From positions 1 through 64,000 of the forward strand of contig JANDLT010000009.1 in assembly GCA_024330265.1 (NCBI GenBank): a stretch of DNA of 64,000 nt, written 5' to 3'. Made by a program: the position numbers and the translations under genes. Of this stretch, positions 17,088 to 25,556 are shown piece by piece; the stretch's first letter is position 1, and the number at the start of each line of letters is the position of its first letter. The notes below the pieces were generated by a model. The model was given only the letters and a program-made list of their open reading frames with translations, did not search any database and was not told the DNA's origin. This stretch comes from Pyrinomonadaceae bacterium MAG19_C2-C3 (lineage in GTDB: Bacteria; Acidobacteriota; Blastocatellia; Pyrinomonadales; Pyrinomonadaceae).

Positions 17088-17312
17088 AGTTCTCACCTTG
17101 CGCGGCGGGTGAAGTTTTGCGGCTGTGCCGCCTGATGTGCGGCAGAGGCTATGCCTTGCCGATTCGCCCATAGATTTGTGGCGGCTGCGCCGCCCGCGTT
17201 TGAGGCATAGCCTCGAAGAAGTCGGGAAAGTGTCTCACGGTGAGTCATAGACTCACCGCACATCAGGCGGCACAGCCGCAAAATACTTCCACTTCGTAAG
17301 GTGAGTGAAGTT
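17088..17312. repeat. Nested palindrome with perfect 28-bp outer arms
   Basis: The 17088-17401 gap holds no supported gene. Positions 17115-17142 and 17256-17283 are exact 28-bp reverse complements; weaker pairing (TCACCTT with AAGGTGA) extends the arms outwards to about 17091 and 17304. Inside are GAGGCTATGCC (17145-17155) facing GGCATAGCCTC (17204-17214), a GGCGGC/GCCGCC hairpin (about 17180-17194) and GTGAGTC/GACTCAC (about 17240-17256). The GGCTATGCC module is shared with the palindromes at 5118 and 39314. Confidence 0.88.
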
Positions 17313-17320
17313 TTATAAAT

Positions 17321-17370
17321 TGCTTCTCCGTCCTTCTCCGTGAAACCTTTGTGCCTCTGTGGTTAATTTT
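17321..17370 (+). repeat. CTCTGYGGTTAAT repeat, copy 1
   Basis: A low-complexity stretch of CTCCGT, CCTTTGTG and CCTCTGTGG units ending in GGTTAAT. A similar stretch ending in CTCTGCGGTTAAT lies at 19113-19163, in the same orientation, so the two flank the Ppx/GppA gene like direct repeats. Confidence 0.5.
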
Positions 17371-17401
17371 TAACAATTCGATTGGAAACTTCTAAAACAC
17401 T

Positions 17402-19096
17402 GTGAAACTTGCCGCGATTGACATCGGTTCTAACTCGATAAAATTGATTGTCGTCGAAGCCGCGACTTCCGACGACTTTCAAGTTCTGGCGCGCGAAAAG
17501 GAGACCGTGCGGCTCGGTCACGACACTCTGCGCGACCGTCATCTCGCCCCCGAAGCGATAACACGCGCGGCGGATGCCATCAAACGCTTTGCCTCAATCG
17601 CCAACAGTTTGCGCGTCGAACGCATCATCACGATTGCGACCGCCGCCGTCCGCGAAGCCGACAACGCGCACGAGTTCGTACAGGAAATCGGCAAGCGCAC
17701 GGGCGTTCACACGGAAGTTTTATCGGGTGCGGAAGAAGCCCGCCTCATCGGGCTGGCGGCTTCGCGCGGTTGTGCTTTGACGGTTGACGACAAAGGGCGG
17801 AGTGCGGAAAGGGAAGACCGCTTTCATCTCAACATAGACATCGGCGGCGGTTCGACCGAACTATCTCTGATGCGAGACGGCGAGCCGTTCTACCTCGCAT
17901 CGGTGAACATCGGAGCGGTCGGTTTAACCGAACGACTCATCACCTCCGACCCGATTGCCGCCGACGAATTGCAAAACCTGCAAGACACGATTGACGCGAC
18001 GTTTCAGAACCCCGTGCGCGAACTCAAACTCGCACTCGATGGTGCGCGCTGGCAACGCATGACCGGAACGTCCGGGACTATCATCGCCATCGGTGAAGCT
18101 TTGCGGACAACGCAAAACGCCGATGTCATTAAAGACGGCACGAAGCGCATCGCCGGAAAAACAAATGAAACGAAACTCGCAGATTTTCTTTCAATTCAGA
18201 TTGAAGAAAAACAACTCGACCGTTTCAACGCCTTGATGACGATGCTTGGATATGAACAGCGGCGCGGCGTTCCCGGCATCAGCAATCAACGCGGGGAAAT
18301 CATCATCGCGGGCGGGCAGATTCTCGCCGGAGCGATGCGCTCTCTCGGCGCAACGTCATTGCAAACATGCGATTGGGCGTTGCGCGAAGGCGTCATCGTT
18401 GATTGGTTGCGCGAGATGGAAGCCGAAAGCCGCCCACCCGTGCCTGACCGTAACGACCCGCGATTGCGCGGCGTTCACCTGCTCGGCACACAGTTCAGGT
18501 ACGAACAGAAACACGCGCGTCACGTCGCCTATCTCGCCGAAAGAATGTTCGACGATTTGATTGAGGTTCACGGTTTCAACCGACATCAGCGCACCATGTT
18601 GGCGGCGGCGGCACTGCTTCACGACATAGGTTATCTGGTCGCGCACGACCCGCATCACAAACATTCGCACTACATCATCAAGCACGCCGAGCTAACAGGG
18701 TTCTCCGAAGGCGAACGCCAAATCATCGCCCTCATCGCGCGTTATCATCGCCGCGCTTTGCCGAAAGAGCGTCATACGGATTTCGCGGCGTTGACACCGG
18801 AAAATCAGAACGTCGTGTGGCGACTCGGCGGCATACTGCGGCTTGCCGAAGCCTTTGACCGCAGCCATGACCGGCGCGTGCGCGATGTCAAATGTCGCGT
18901 CGAAGGGCGCACGAACCGCACGATTCAGATGCGCCTTATCAGTTCCGAATCTTGTCGTAACGAACTGCGCGCCGCTTCAACCGCACGCGATATGTTCGAG
19001 CAAGCTTTCGCTTCCAAAGCGACATTCAAAATCGTTGACAAACCCGCACGCGCCAGCCGCGCAACCAAACGCGCGGTTAAAATCAAGGCGGCATGA
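17402..19096 (+). CDS. ppx: Ppx/GppA phosphatase with C-terminal HD domain
   Basis: A 564-residue exopolyphosphatase/guanosine pentaphosphatase homologue. The actin-fold phosphate loops are AAIDIGSNSIKLIVVE at the N-terminus and NIDIGGGSTELSL near residue 145. GTSGTIIAIGE supports the second half of the domain, and an HD-type segment, AALLHDIGYLVAHD with HHKHSHY, occupies residues 390-500. The last 25 residues are Lys/Arg/Ala-rich. The start is GTG at 17402. The CHAD gene 125 bp downstream strengthens a polyphosphate-related role rather than a purely ppGpp one. Confidence 0.88.
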   Translation: MKLAAIDIGSNSIKLIVVEAATSDDFQVLAREKETVRLGHDTLRDRHLAPEAITRAADAIKRFASIANSLRVERIITIATAAVREADNAHEFVQEIGKRTGVHTEVLSGAEEARLIGLAASRGCALTVDDKGRSAEREDRFHLNIDIGGGSTELSLMRDGEPFYLASVNIGAVGLTERLITSDPIAADELQNLQDTIDATFQNPVRELKLALDGARWQRMTGTSGTIIAIGEALRTTQNADVIKDGTKRIAGKTNETKLADFLSIQIEEKQLDRFNALMTMLGYEQRRGVPGISNQRGEIIIAGGQILAGAMRSLGATSLQTCDWALREGVIVDWLREMEAESRPPVPDRNDPRLRGVHLLGTQFRYEQKHARHVAYLAERMFDDLIEVHGFNRHQRTMLAAAALLHDIGYLVAHDPHHKHSHYIIKHAELTGFSEGERQIIALIARYHRRALPKERHTDFAALTPENQNVVWRLGGILRLAEAFDRSHDRRVRDVKCRVEGRTNRTIQMRLISSESCRNELRAASTARDMFEQAFASKATFKIVDKPARASRATKRAVKIKAA

Positions 19097-19112
19097 AAAT
19101 CTCAATCACCAA

Positions 19113-19163
19113 TTTTCTCTCTGCGTCTTACTCCGCGCCCTCTCGCGCCTCTGCGGTTAATCA
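19113..19163 (+). repeat. CTCTGYGGTTAAT repeat, copy 2
   Basis: CTCTCTGCGTC, CTCCGCGCC and CTCTCGCGCCTCTGCGGTTAAT follow the ppx stop codon. The unit resembles the copy at 17321-17370 upstream of ppx. Confidence 0.5.
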
Positions 19164-19221
19164 AAGATAAGGTCAGTAGAACAAACCCGTAACGCACGAA
19201 ATCGAAAGGCTTAATTTTCAA

Positions 19222-20496
19222 ATGGCACGAGCAAAGAACATCGAAAACTTCGATTGCAATAGTGAACCGCACCAAGCAGCGTTGGCGATTTTGCGTGCGC
19301 GACTTGGCGAGATGATTGACTTACAATCCGCCGCCCTCGACTTTACAAACATCGAAGGCGTTCACGATATGCGCGTCGCGTCACGCCGTTTGCGAAGCGC
19401 GATGTCGGATTTTGAAATCCTGTTCGACGATGATGACTTCCGCGATTTAGAACGCAGCGTGAAACTCACGGCGCGCAAACTCGGCGCGGTGCGCGATGAA
19501 GATGTCGCTATTGACGCGCTTGAGAAAATCGCCGCCCAAGCCGATCCGGAAATCGCCGCCGGAATCAACGGGTTTATCGAAGCCCGCGCCGTCCACCGTG
19601 ACGCGGCACGGTTGGAATTGACGCACGCCGTGACGAACAAAAAACTCGCGGACTTGCGTGATGCTTTCGGGGAAGTTGCCGCTTCGTATTCTTCACCTTC
19701 AGAAATAAAATCAGCACCCGATGAATCTGCGATTGCGAAATCCGACCACGCGAATGTGGAAACTAAAGATGATGCGGTAGGTCACGATGAAGGCAATAAA
19801 GATGCAACTCGAAACGATGATGAGTTTCGTCAAGTCGGGCGCGAAGTCGTCAATCGTCGCTGGCGCAAGTTAATTAAACATGCCGCGAGTTTGTATCGCC
19901 CGCTTGAGCCTGAACCGCTTCACCGTCTGCGAATCGAAGCCAAGCGATTGCGTTACGCCCTCGAACTTTTCGATGCCTGCTTCGACGGCAAGCTGAACGA
20001 ACTCTCAAAGGAAGTCGCCGTCATGCAAAGCGCGCTCGGTGAATTGCATGATTTGGATGTCTGGGTTGTGACGTTCGGTGATGTTTTGATTCAAGCCGGT
20101 AAGAGCGCAAAAGCTAAAAAGAAACCCGGCACAACCGCGCAACCCGACACTTCACAACAAGCCGCGGCATTGTGGCTGCTCGATTATTTTACGAAGCAAC
20201 GCCCGAAACATTACCGCGTCGCCCTCGAACAATGGCAGCAATGGCAGACGGATGATTTCGCCGCGCGTCTGACAGAGGCATTCGGCAGCCCGGCTTTATC
20301 AACTCCCACACCGCGCACTACCGTCAAGAAAAAAGCGAAACAAACAAAACAGGCGGCTAAAAGTACGGCTAAAAGCAAACCCACATCACGCAAAGCGGCA
20401 TCAAGCAAAACTGCATCGGGCGAAACCACATCACCCAAAAAAGGTGCATCACGCAAGACCGCCGCGCGCCGACCAAGCCGAACAAAGAGAAGCTGA
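19222..20496 (+). CDS. CHAD domain protein with Lys/Ser-rich tail
   Basis: A 424-residue all-helical CHAD protein. The two halves of the domain are recognisable by VHDMRVASRRLRSAMSDF (near 48) and LHRLRIEAKRLRYALELF (near 233), whose conserved His and Arg residues bind polyphosphate in characterised CHAD proteins. A charged, probably disordered loop (about 160-205) splits the halves. The C-terminal 55 residues are a Lys/Ala/Ser/Thr-rich, histone-like tail that could bind polyphosphate or nucleic acid. Position just after the Ppx/GppA gene supports a polyphosphate function. Confidence 0.9.
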   Translation: MARAKNIENFDCNSEPHQAALAILRARLGEMIDLQSAALDFTNIEGVHDMRVASRRLRSAMSDFEILFDDDDFRDLERSVKLTARKLGAVRDEDVAIDALEKIAAQADPEIAAGINGFIEARAVHRDAARLELTHAVTNKKLADLRDAFGEVAASYSSPSEIKSAPDESAIAKSDHANVETKDDAVGHDEGNKDATRNDDEFRQVGREVVNRRWRKLIKHAASLYRPLEPEPLHRLRIEAKRLRYALELFDACFDGKLNELSKEVAVMQSALGELHDLDVWVVTFGDVLIQAGKSAKAKKKPGTTAQPDTSQQAAALWLLDYFTKQRPKHYRVALEQWQQWQTDDFAARLTEAFGSPALSTPTPRTTVKKKAKQTKQAAKSTAKSKPTSRKAASSKTASGETTSPKKGASRKTAARRPSRTKRS

Positions 20497-20504
20497 AACA
20501 CATT

Positions 20505-21587
20505 ATGCGCGCCATGATTCTCGCCGCCGGATACGGCACGCGGCTTTTCCCTCTCACCGCAGACCGCGCGAAACCCGCCCTGCCGTTTCTCAATCGCCCG
20601 CTTGTCGGCTACGTCGCGGAGTACCTCGCGCGCTTCGGTGTACGCGATGTTCTCGTCAACCTTCATCATCAAGGCGACTCCGTTCGCCGCGCTCTCGGCG
20701 ACGGTTCGCGCTTCGGCGTGAACACGCACTTCATCGAAGAACCCGAAATCTTAGGCACGAGCGGCGCGCTCGATAACGCCCGCGAACTGCTCGACACAAA
20801 TACCTTCATCGCCATCAACGGCAAAATCATCACCGACATTGATTTATCTCTCGCGCTCGAAACACACCGCCGGACAAACGCGCTGGCAACGCTCGTCCTG
20901 CGTCGCAACACGGCACGCGAACGCTTCACCATCGTTGAAACCGACGGCGAACTGCTCACAGGTTTCGGCGGAATGCCACATCTCCCGTCCGATAACGACT
21001 TGGAAGTAAATGCCGCGCGTTCACACGGCGCAATCGTAAATGCGTCGGACAATGCGCCGTTGATGTTCACCGGAATACAGATTTTAGAACCGCGCATCTT
21101 CGACTACATTCCGCGTCGCCGCTTCTCGCACACGACAACCGATGTCTATCTGCCCGCGCTGAAAAACGGCGAGCGCATCGCGGCGCACATTGCCGAAGCG
21201 GGGAAATGGTACGAGCTTTCCACTTTGCAAAGATACTTGGGCATCAGCCTTGAACTGTGTAAGTCGGACGCTGCCGTTCAAACTAATCTTCAAACCGCGA
21301 GGCATCAAAATTCACACAACCGCGATGGCGTGATTGCCGGTGAAAATTCGATAATCGAAAACGGCGCGACGGTGGAAGACGCGATTTTGTGGCGCGATTG
21401 TTTTGTCGAGGCAAAGGCGGAAGTGCGGCGCACAGTCTTGGGTGACGGCGTGCGTGTGCGCGCTGGCGAACGATACGAAGATGTGGTTGTGGTGCGCGCG
21501 GAACTCGTGCGCGCAAATGAAATTCCCTCAAAAGCTTTGCCGGGTCACTTCGCGGGAGTTAATTTTGTTGTGCCTTTACGCGGATGA
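20505..21587 (+). CDS. Sugar-phosphate nucleotidyltransferase, MurU-like
   Basis: A 360-residue nucleotidyltransferase. The N-terminal signature is MILAAGYGTRLFPLTADRAK with KPALPFLNRPL; NLHHQGDSVRRALGDG and GTSGALDNA continue the Rossmann-like domain, and the C-terminus (from about 275, GVIAGENSIIENGATVEDAI) is a left-handed beta-helix. Most homologues have NGD for metal binding at the FIAINGKIITDID site; here Asp is Lys107. Together with the AmgK-like kinase at 22356 it could make UDP-MurNAc in peptidoglycan salvage; GDP-mannose synthesis is the alternative. Begins 8 bp after the CHAD gene. Confidence 0.8.
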   Translation: MRAMILAAGYGTRLFPLTADRAKPALPFLNRPLVGYVAEYLARFGVRDVLVNLHHQGDSVRRALGDGSRFGVNTHFIEEPEILGTSGALDNARELLDTNTFIAINGKIITDIDLSLALETHRRTNALATLVLRRNTARERFTIVETDGELLTGFGGMPHLPSDNDLEVNAARSHGAIVNASDNAPLMFTGIQILEPRIFDYIPRRRFSHTTTDVYLPALKNGERIAAHIAEAGKWYELSTLQRYLGISLELCKSDAAVQTNLQTARHQNSHNRDGVIAGENSIIENGATVEDAILWRDCFVEAKAEVRRTVLGDGVRVRAGERYEDVVVVRAELVRANEIPSKALPGHFAGVNFVVPLRG

Positions 21588-21730
21588 TAGAATCACCGCG
21601 CAACATTCTTCACTCCCAAAAATAAACATATAGTCTTTTTTCCGTTCGCACCGCCGCGCGTTCTTTGGTATCAAAGCAAAGCGCGTGTTGAATTGCTCAT
21701 CTTGCTACCTGAAATTATATCGGAGGATAA

Positions 21731-22168
21731 ATGAAAATAAAGCGGATACAAAGTATTACTATGTTTGTCGTAGCATCAATGTTCCTGCTTTCGAGCGGTT
21801 TTGCTCAAAACCAGAACCCAAGTTCCTCCTCTGTTTCACAAGATAAGATAGGAAAAGCGTCGGATGAAGATAAGGTGTATTCCCCCAAAGAGGTTGATAC
21901 AAAAGCTGTAATTAAAAACCAGAAAGAGCTTGACCCGGAAAGATTGGGTGCGGCTATTGATTGTCGCAACGGTGCAAGGGGGGTTGTGAAAGCTGTCCTT
22001 CGTAAATCCGGTGAAGTGACCGACATCAAGGTGAAAATACCAGCACTGTGCAGTTTGGATGAGAAAGCCGCAAAGATTGTGAGTTTCGCCAAGTTCACGC
22101 CAGCAATCAAAGATGGAGTTGCGGTATCTCAGTATATAGAAATTAAGTATGAGTTTCGTAGGTTTTAG
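21731..22168 (+). CDS. Secreted TonB-C-terminal-like protein
   Basis: A 145-residue protein with a signal peptide (basic start MKIKRIQS, hydrophobic MFVVASMFLLSSGFA, cleavage near Ala26-Gln27). The mature C-terminal part, GVVKAVLRKSGEVTDIKVKI with a later FTPAIKDGVAVSQYIEIKYEF, matches the fold pattern of TonB C-terminal domains, which occur in many small acidobacterial secreted proteins without TonB function. A strong GGAGGA ribosome site precedes the ATG. Codon use is markedly more AT-rich than in the flanking genes, so it may have been acquired. It separates the MurU-like and AmgK-like genes. Confidence 0.65.
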   Translation: MKIKRIQSITMFVVASMFLLSSGFAQNQNPSSSSVSQDKIGKASDEDKVYSPKEVDTKAVIKNQKELDPERLGAAIDCRNGARGVVKAVLRKSGEVTDIKVKIPALCSLDEKAAKIVSFAKFTPAIKDGVAVSQYIEIKYEFRRF

Positions 22169-22303
22169 GAATGTTCTTCTAGCGGCGACGCAATCCAACC
22201 AGTCACTTCAAGGGTCGGCGAATTAGCGTGCTTCTCATCGCAAGACCTGCGTGGTTCCGCGTTGTGTACGTCGCCCCTCAGCTTGAGCGTTTGATGACTT
22301 GTA

Positions 22304-22331
22304 AATCACCACGTTTGGAATGCGTGGTGTA
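22304..22331. other. Short hairpin 5' of the AmgK-like gene
   Basis: CACCACG (22307-22313) and CGTGGTG (22323-22329) form a 7-bp stem 25 bp upstream of the kinase start. It could be a regulatory leader hairpin or a small dyad operator. The remainder of the 22169-22355 gap shows nothing that I recognise. Confidence 0.35.
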
Positions 22332-22355
22332 AATTGAAACGTGTGCTTTGAAATA

Positions 22356-23417
22356 ATGAATGTTCCGCCCTCAAATATAAACATCGCATCAGTTATCGCC
22401 GCCGACACTTCCAAACTGCTTGACTGTTTGCGTCATCATACCGGCATTGACGCGGAAAAAGCTTTACCGCACATCGTCGCCCTCACGCCGGATGCCTCGA
22501 CGCGAAAGTATTTCCGGCTTCCGTGGAGCAAACCATCAACCGTCGTCGCCGCGCTTTATCCCGAAGCATTTGATGCCGACAAGCTTCCGTTTCTCGATGT
22601 CACGCGCCTGTTTGAACGCGCGAAATTACCCGTCCCGCGCATCATCGCGGTTGATGAAATGAACGGCATCGTTGTTCAGGAAGACATGGGCGACGTGCAG
22701 TTGATTCACCGTCAACACACCGCCGACGAAGAAGAACGCGAAACATATATCGAACAGGCGATAGACCTTATCGCACGCATTCAAGCCGCCACCCGCGACG
22801 CGCACGAAACGAACAGCATCGCCTCGCGCCTCGCCTTTGACGAAGAAAAATTGGGTTGGGAATTAAACTTCTTTATTGACCACTTCTTCGGCAGTCTGCG
22901 CGGCACACCGCTTCCCGCGAACCATGAACTAAGAAACGAACTTCATGAAATCGTCGTCGAACTGGCGGCGCGCCCGCGCGTTCTGTGTCACCGCGATTTT
23001 CACTCCGCGAACATCATCGTTGACGGGCGCGGAGAATTACGCATCATTGATTATCAAGATGCGCGCATGGGAGCGGCGAGCTATGACCTCGTATCTCTGT
23101 TGCTTGACCGTCAGAGCGCGCCGCCGTCGCCGTCTGAAATGCGCGGACGCCGATTGTATTTTCTCGAACGACGCCGGGCGCACGGCTTAAACGCGATTGA
23201 CCCCGACGAGTTTGCGCGCGAGTTTCGCTTGATGACGATTCAACGCGAACTGAAAGCGGCGGGAACATTTTCATATCAAACCGCCGTCAACGGGCGCGGA
23301 GATGTGTACGGCAAATTCATCAAACCTACGCTAGAAATCGTGCTGAACGCCGCCGTCTCGCTTAACCGCTTTCCACACTTACAACGCGAACTCGAAGACC
23401 ACTTAACACAGCTTTGA
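22356..23417 (+). CDS. Aminoglycoside-phosphotransferase-family sugar kinase, AmgK-like
   Basis: A 353-residue APH-family kinase. The N-lobe contains LTPDASTRKYFRL, as in AmgK (anomeric MurNAc/GlcNAc 1-kinase), the hinge is VVQEDMGDVQL, and the catalytic loop CHRDFHSANIIV with IIDYQDARMG supplies the catalytic Asp and Mg ligands. AmgK with MurU forms a MurNAc salvage route that bypasses MurA; the MurU-like gene lies one gene upstream. The ATG at 22356 is preferred over a GTG 15 bases earlier. Desulfo- or choline-kinase-type substrates cannot be excluded from sequence. Confidence 0.8.
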   Translation: MNVPPSNINIASVIAADTSKLLDCLRHHTGIDAEKALPHIVALTPDASTRKYFRLPWSKPSTVVAALYPEAFDADKLPFLDVTRLFERAKLPVPRIIAVDEMNGIVVQEDMGDVQLIHRQHTADEEERETYIEQAIDLIARIQAATRDAHETNSIASRLAFDEEKLGWELNFFIDHFFGSLRGTPLPANHELRNELHEIVVELAARPRVLCHRDFHSANIIVDGRGELRIIDYQDARMGAASYDLVSLLLDRQSAPPSPSEMRGRRLYFLERRRAHGLNAIDPDEFAREFRLMTIQRELKAAGTFSYQTAVNGRGDVYGKFIKPTLEIVLNAAVSLNRFPHLQRELEDHLTQL

Positions 23418-23470
23418 TGTCAAACATTTCTACAAATAACCCTAGCCCATTCTTGATAGATTGAAACAGT

Positions 23471-24784
23471 ATGACCACGACAACCATCAATAAATTATCC
23501 TTTCACGTTGACGAGCAGGTGACGCTCAAAGGCTGGCTCTATAATTTACGTTCAAGCGGCAAGCTTCTGTTCCCGCAACTGCGCGACGGCACAGGCATCG
23601 TGCAGTGCGTCGCGTTCAAGAAAAACATCAGCGAAGAACTCTGGGACAAACTCAAAAACTTGGGGCAGGAATCCTCGCTCACGATAACCGGAAAAGTGCG
23701 CGCCGATGAACGCGCTCCCGGTGGTTTTGAAATTGACGTGACCGATGCCGAAGTCTTGCAAAACGTCGAAGGTTATCCGATAACGCCGAAGGAACACGGC
23801 ACGGAGTTTCTGATGGATAACCGCCACCTGTGGATTCGCTCGCGTCGTCAACACGCGATTCTAAAAGTGCGTCACACGATTGTCCGCGCCGCGCGCAACT
23901 TCTTAGATGACGACGGATTCATTCTCGCCGATACGCCGATTTTCACGCCGAACGCCTGCGAAGGCACGACGAATCTTTTTGAAGTTGATTACTTCGGCGA
24001 CGCGAAAGCGTACCTCACGCAATCCGGTCAACTCTACAACGAAGCGACGGCGATGGCGTTCGGCAAAAGTTACGCTTTCGGTCCGGCGTTCAGAGCCGAG
24101 AAGTCAAAGACGCGCCGCCATTTGACGGAGTTCTGGATGGTCGAACCGGAAATGGCTTACGCGACTCTCGATGATGTGATGGACGTATGCGAAAAACTTT
24201 TAAGTCACATCGCGGTGCGCGTGTTGGAAGAACGCGGGGAAGAATTAAAAGTTTTAGAACGCGACGTCGCGCGTCTTGAATCAATCGTCGCGCCGTTTCC
24301 GCGCGTGCGGTACGACGACGCGGTAAAGATTTTGCAAGATGGACACGCGAAGGGTGAGATTGAAAATCGCTTTGAGTGGGGCGGCGATTTCGGCGCGCCC
24401 GACGAAGCGTACATCTCCGAGCAGTTTGATAAACCCGTGATGGTGCATCGTTATCCGGCGGCGGTCAAAGCGTTTTACATGAAGCGCGACGAACACGATG
24501 ATCGGCTCGCATTGGGCGTTGACGTACTTGCGCCGGAAGGCTATGGCGAGATCATCGGCGGTGGCGAACGCGCGACGAGTCTAGAGTTTCTGGAAGAACA
24601 AATTGAGGCGCACAATCTGCCGCGTGAGGAGTTCGAGTGGTACTTAGACCTTCGCAAATACGGCAGCGTCCCGCACTCCGGTTTCGGCATGGGCATCGAA
24701 CGCTGTACGGCGTGGATGTGCGGCATTGAGCATGTACGCGAGACGATTCCGTTTCCGCGTATGCTTTATCGTTTGAAGCCATAA
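23471..24784 (+). CDS. asnS: Asparaginyl-tRNA synthetase
   Basis: Class IIb synthetase, 437 residues. An N-terminal OB-fold anticodon-binding domain (residues 1-100, [15 protein letters not shown]) is followed by the catalytic domain: [19 protein letters not shown], motif 2 in [20 protein letters not shown] with MVEPEMAY, and motif 3 [15 protein letters not shown]. These features identify AsnS rather than AspS. Eight bases after its TAA the zeta-toxin-like gene begins, so the accessory island may be read through from the asnS promoter. Confidence 0.95.
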   Translation: MTTTTINKLSFHVDEQVTLKGWLYNLRSSGKLLFPQLRDGTGIVQCVAFKKNISEELWDKLKNLGQESSLTITGKVRADERAPGGFEIDVTDAEVLQNVEGYPITPKEHGTEFLMDNRHLWIRSRRQHAILKVRHTIVRAARNFLDDDGFILADTPIFTPNACEGTTNLFEVDYFGDAKAYLTQSGQLYNEATAMAFGKSYAFGPAFRAEKSKTRRHLTEFWMVEPEMAYATLDDVMDVCEKLLSHIAVRVLEERGEELKVLERDVARLESIVAPFPRVRYDDAVKILQDGHAKGEIENRFEWGGDFGAPDEAYISEQFDKPVMVHRYPAAVKAFYMKRDEHDDRLALGVDVLAPEGYGEIIGGGERATSLEFLEEQIEAHNLPREEFEWYLDLRKYGSVPHSGFGMGIERCTAWMCGIEHVRETIPFPRMLYRLKP

Positions 24785-24792
24785 GATTTTCA

Positions 24793-25365
24793 ATGCCGAA
24801 CGTGATACTGATTTCGGGGGCGAACGGCGCGGGTAAATCAACACTCGCGCCGCATTTGTTACGCGATACGTTCGGGGTTTTAGAGTATGTTAACGCCGAT
24901 ACGATTGCGCTTGGGCTGTCAGCGTTTGCGCCGGAACAGGCGGCATATGGAGCGGGGCGTATCATGCTCAAACGCTTGGACGAACTCGCGGCGGGCGGTA
25001 AAGATTTTGCTTTTGAAACTACGTTGGCGAGTCGTTCTTACGTTCGTCGGTTGAAGCGGTTGCAAGAAGTGCGCGGTTATAAAGTGAGTTTGATTTTCTT
25101 ATGGTTGGGCAATGCAGATTTAGCCGTTTCGCGTGTTAGTGAGCGCGTTAAAATCGGCGGTCACGACGTACCGGAAGCGGTAATTCGGCGGCGATATGTG
25201 AAAGGCTTGCGTAACTTTTTCGAGTTGTATCAACCGCTTGCCGATGCGTGGCGCGTTTATGATGTTTCGTCTTCGATACCAAAACCAATCGCAAGCGGAA
25301 CGGCAAATCAATTTCAAGTCACGGAGCATAGACTATGGAAGCAAATGCAAATGGCGAGCAAGTAA
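24793..25365 (+). CDS. Zeta-toxin-like P-loop kinase/ATPase
   Basis: A 190-residue P-loop protein. Walker A is SGANGAGKST at residues 7-16; YVNADTIALGLS and the FAFETTLAS block are shared with zeta toxins and related UDP-sugar/nucleoside kinases; IGGHDVPEAVIRRRYVKGLRNF supplies the conserved C-terminal arginines. Zeta toxins phosphorylate UDP-N-acetylglucosamine and block wall synthesis, but many chromosomal relatives have unknown substrates. The next gene overlaps it by 31 bp and may encode its partner. Gene order with the methyltransferase suggests a defence or addiction role. Confidence 0.78.
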   Translation: MPNVILISGANGAGKSTLAPHLLRDTFGVLEYVNADTIALGLSAFAPEQAAYGAGRIMLKRLDELAAGGKDFAFETTLASRSYVRRLKRLQEVRGYKVSLIFLWLGNADLAVSRVSERVKIGGHDVPEAVIRRRYVKGLRNFFELYQPLADAWRVYDVSSSIPKPIASGTANQFQVTEHRLWKQMQMASK

Positions 25366-25556
25366 AGATTGATTTGCTTGTAAAGGACGGCGCGGCGATT
25401 GATGCGGCGATAAAACGGGCGGTGCATGAAGCGTTGTTGATGCACGGGCGCGCGGGCAATCCGGTTGCCGTGTGGCGCGATGATAAAGTCGTGTGGTTGC
25501 AAGCCGATGAAGCGTTGAATGAGTTGGGCGAAGAAAACGGAAAACGCGATGAATAA
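25335..25556 (+). CDS. Small acidic partner protein of the zeta-like gene
   Basis: A 73-residue protein with no family that I recognise. It is acidic (ends [10 protein letters not shown]), has a helical middle ([17 protein letters not shown]) and a short strand-like [16 protein letters not shown]. It overlaps the zeta-like gene by 31 bp and the methyltransferase by 8 bp, showing tight translational coupling. It could be the antitoxin of the zeta-like protein or an adaptor, but size and position are the only evidence. The epsilon antitoxin is of similar length but is not obviously similar in sequence. Confidence 0.65.
   Translation: MEANANGEQVKIDLLVKDGAAIDAAIKRAVHEALLMHGRAGNPVAVWRDDKVVWLQADEALNELGEENGKRDE

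Noticed and set aside
21687-21721. Promoter-like TTGCTC/TATATC upstream of the gene at 21731
   Set aside because: The -10 box would overlap the ribosome binding region and leave no room for a transcript leader containing it.
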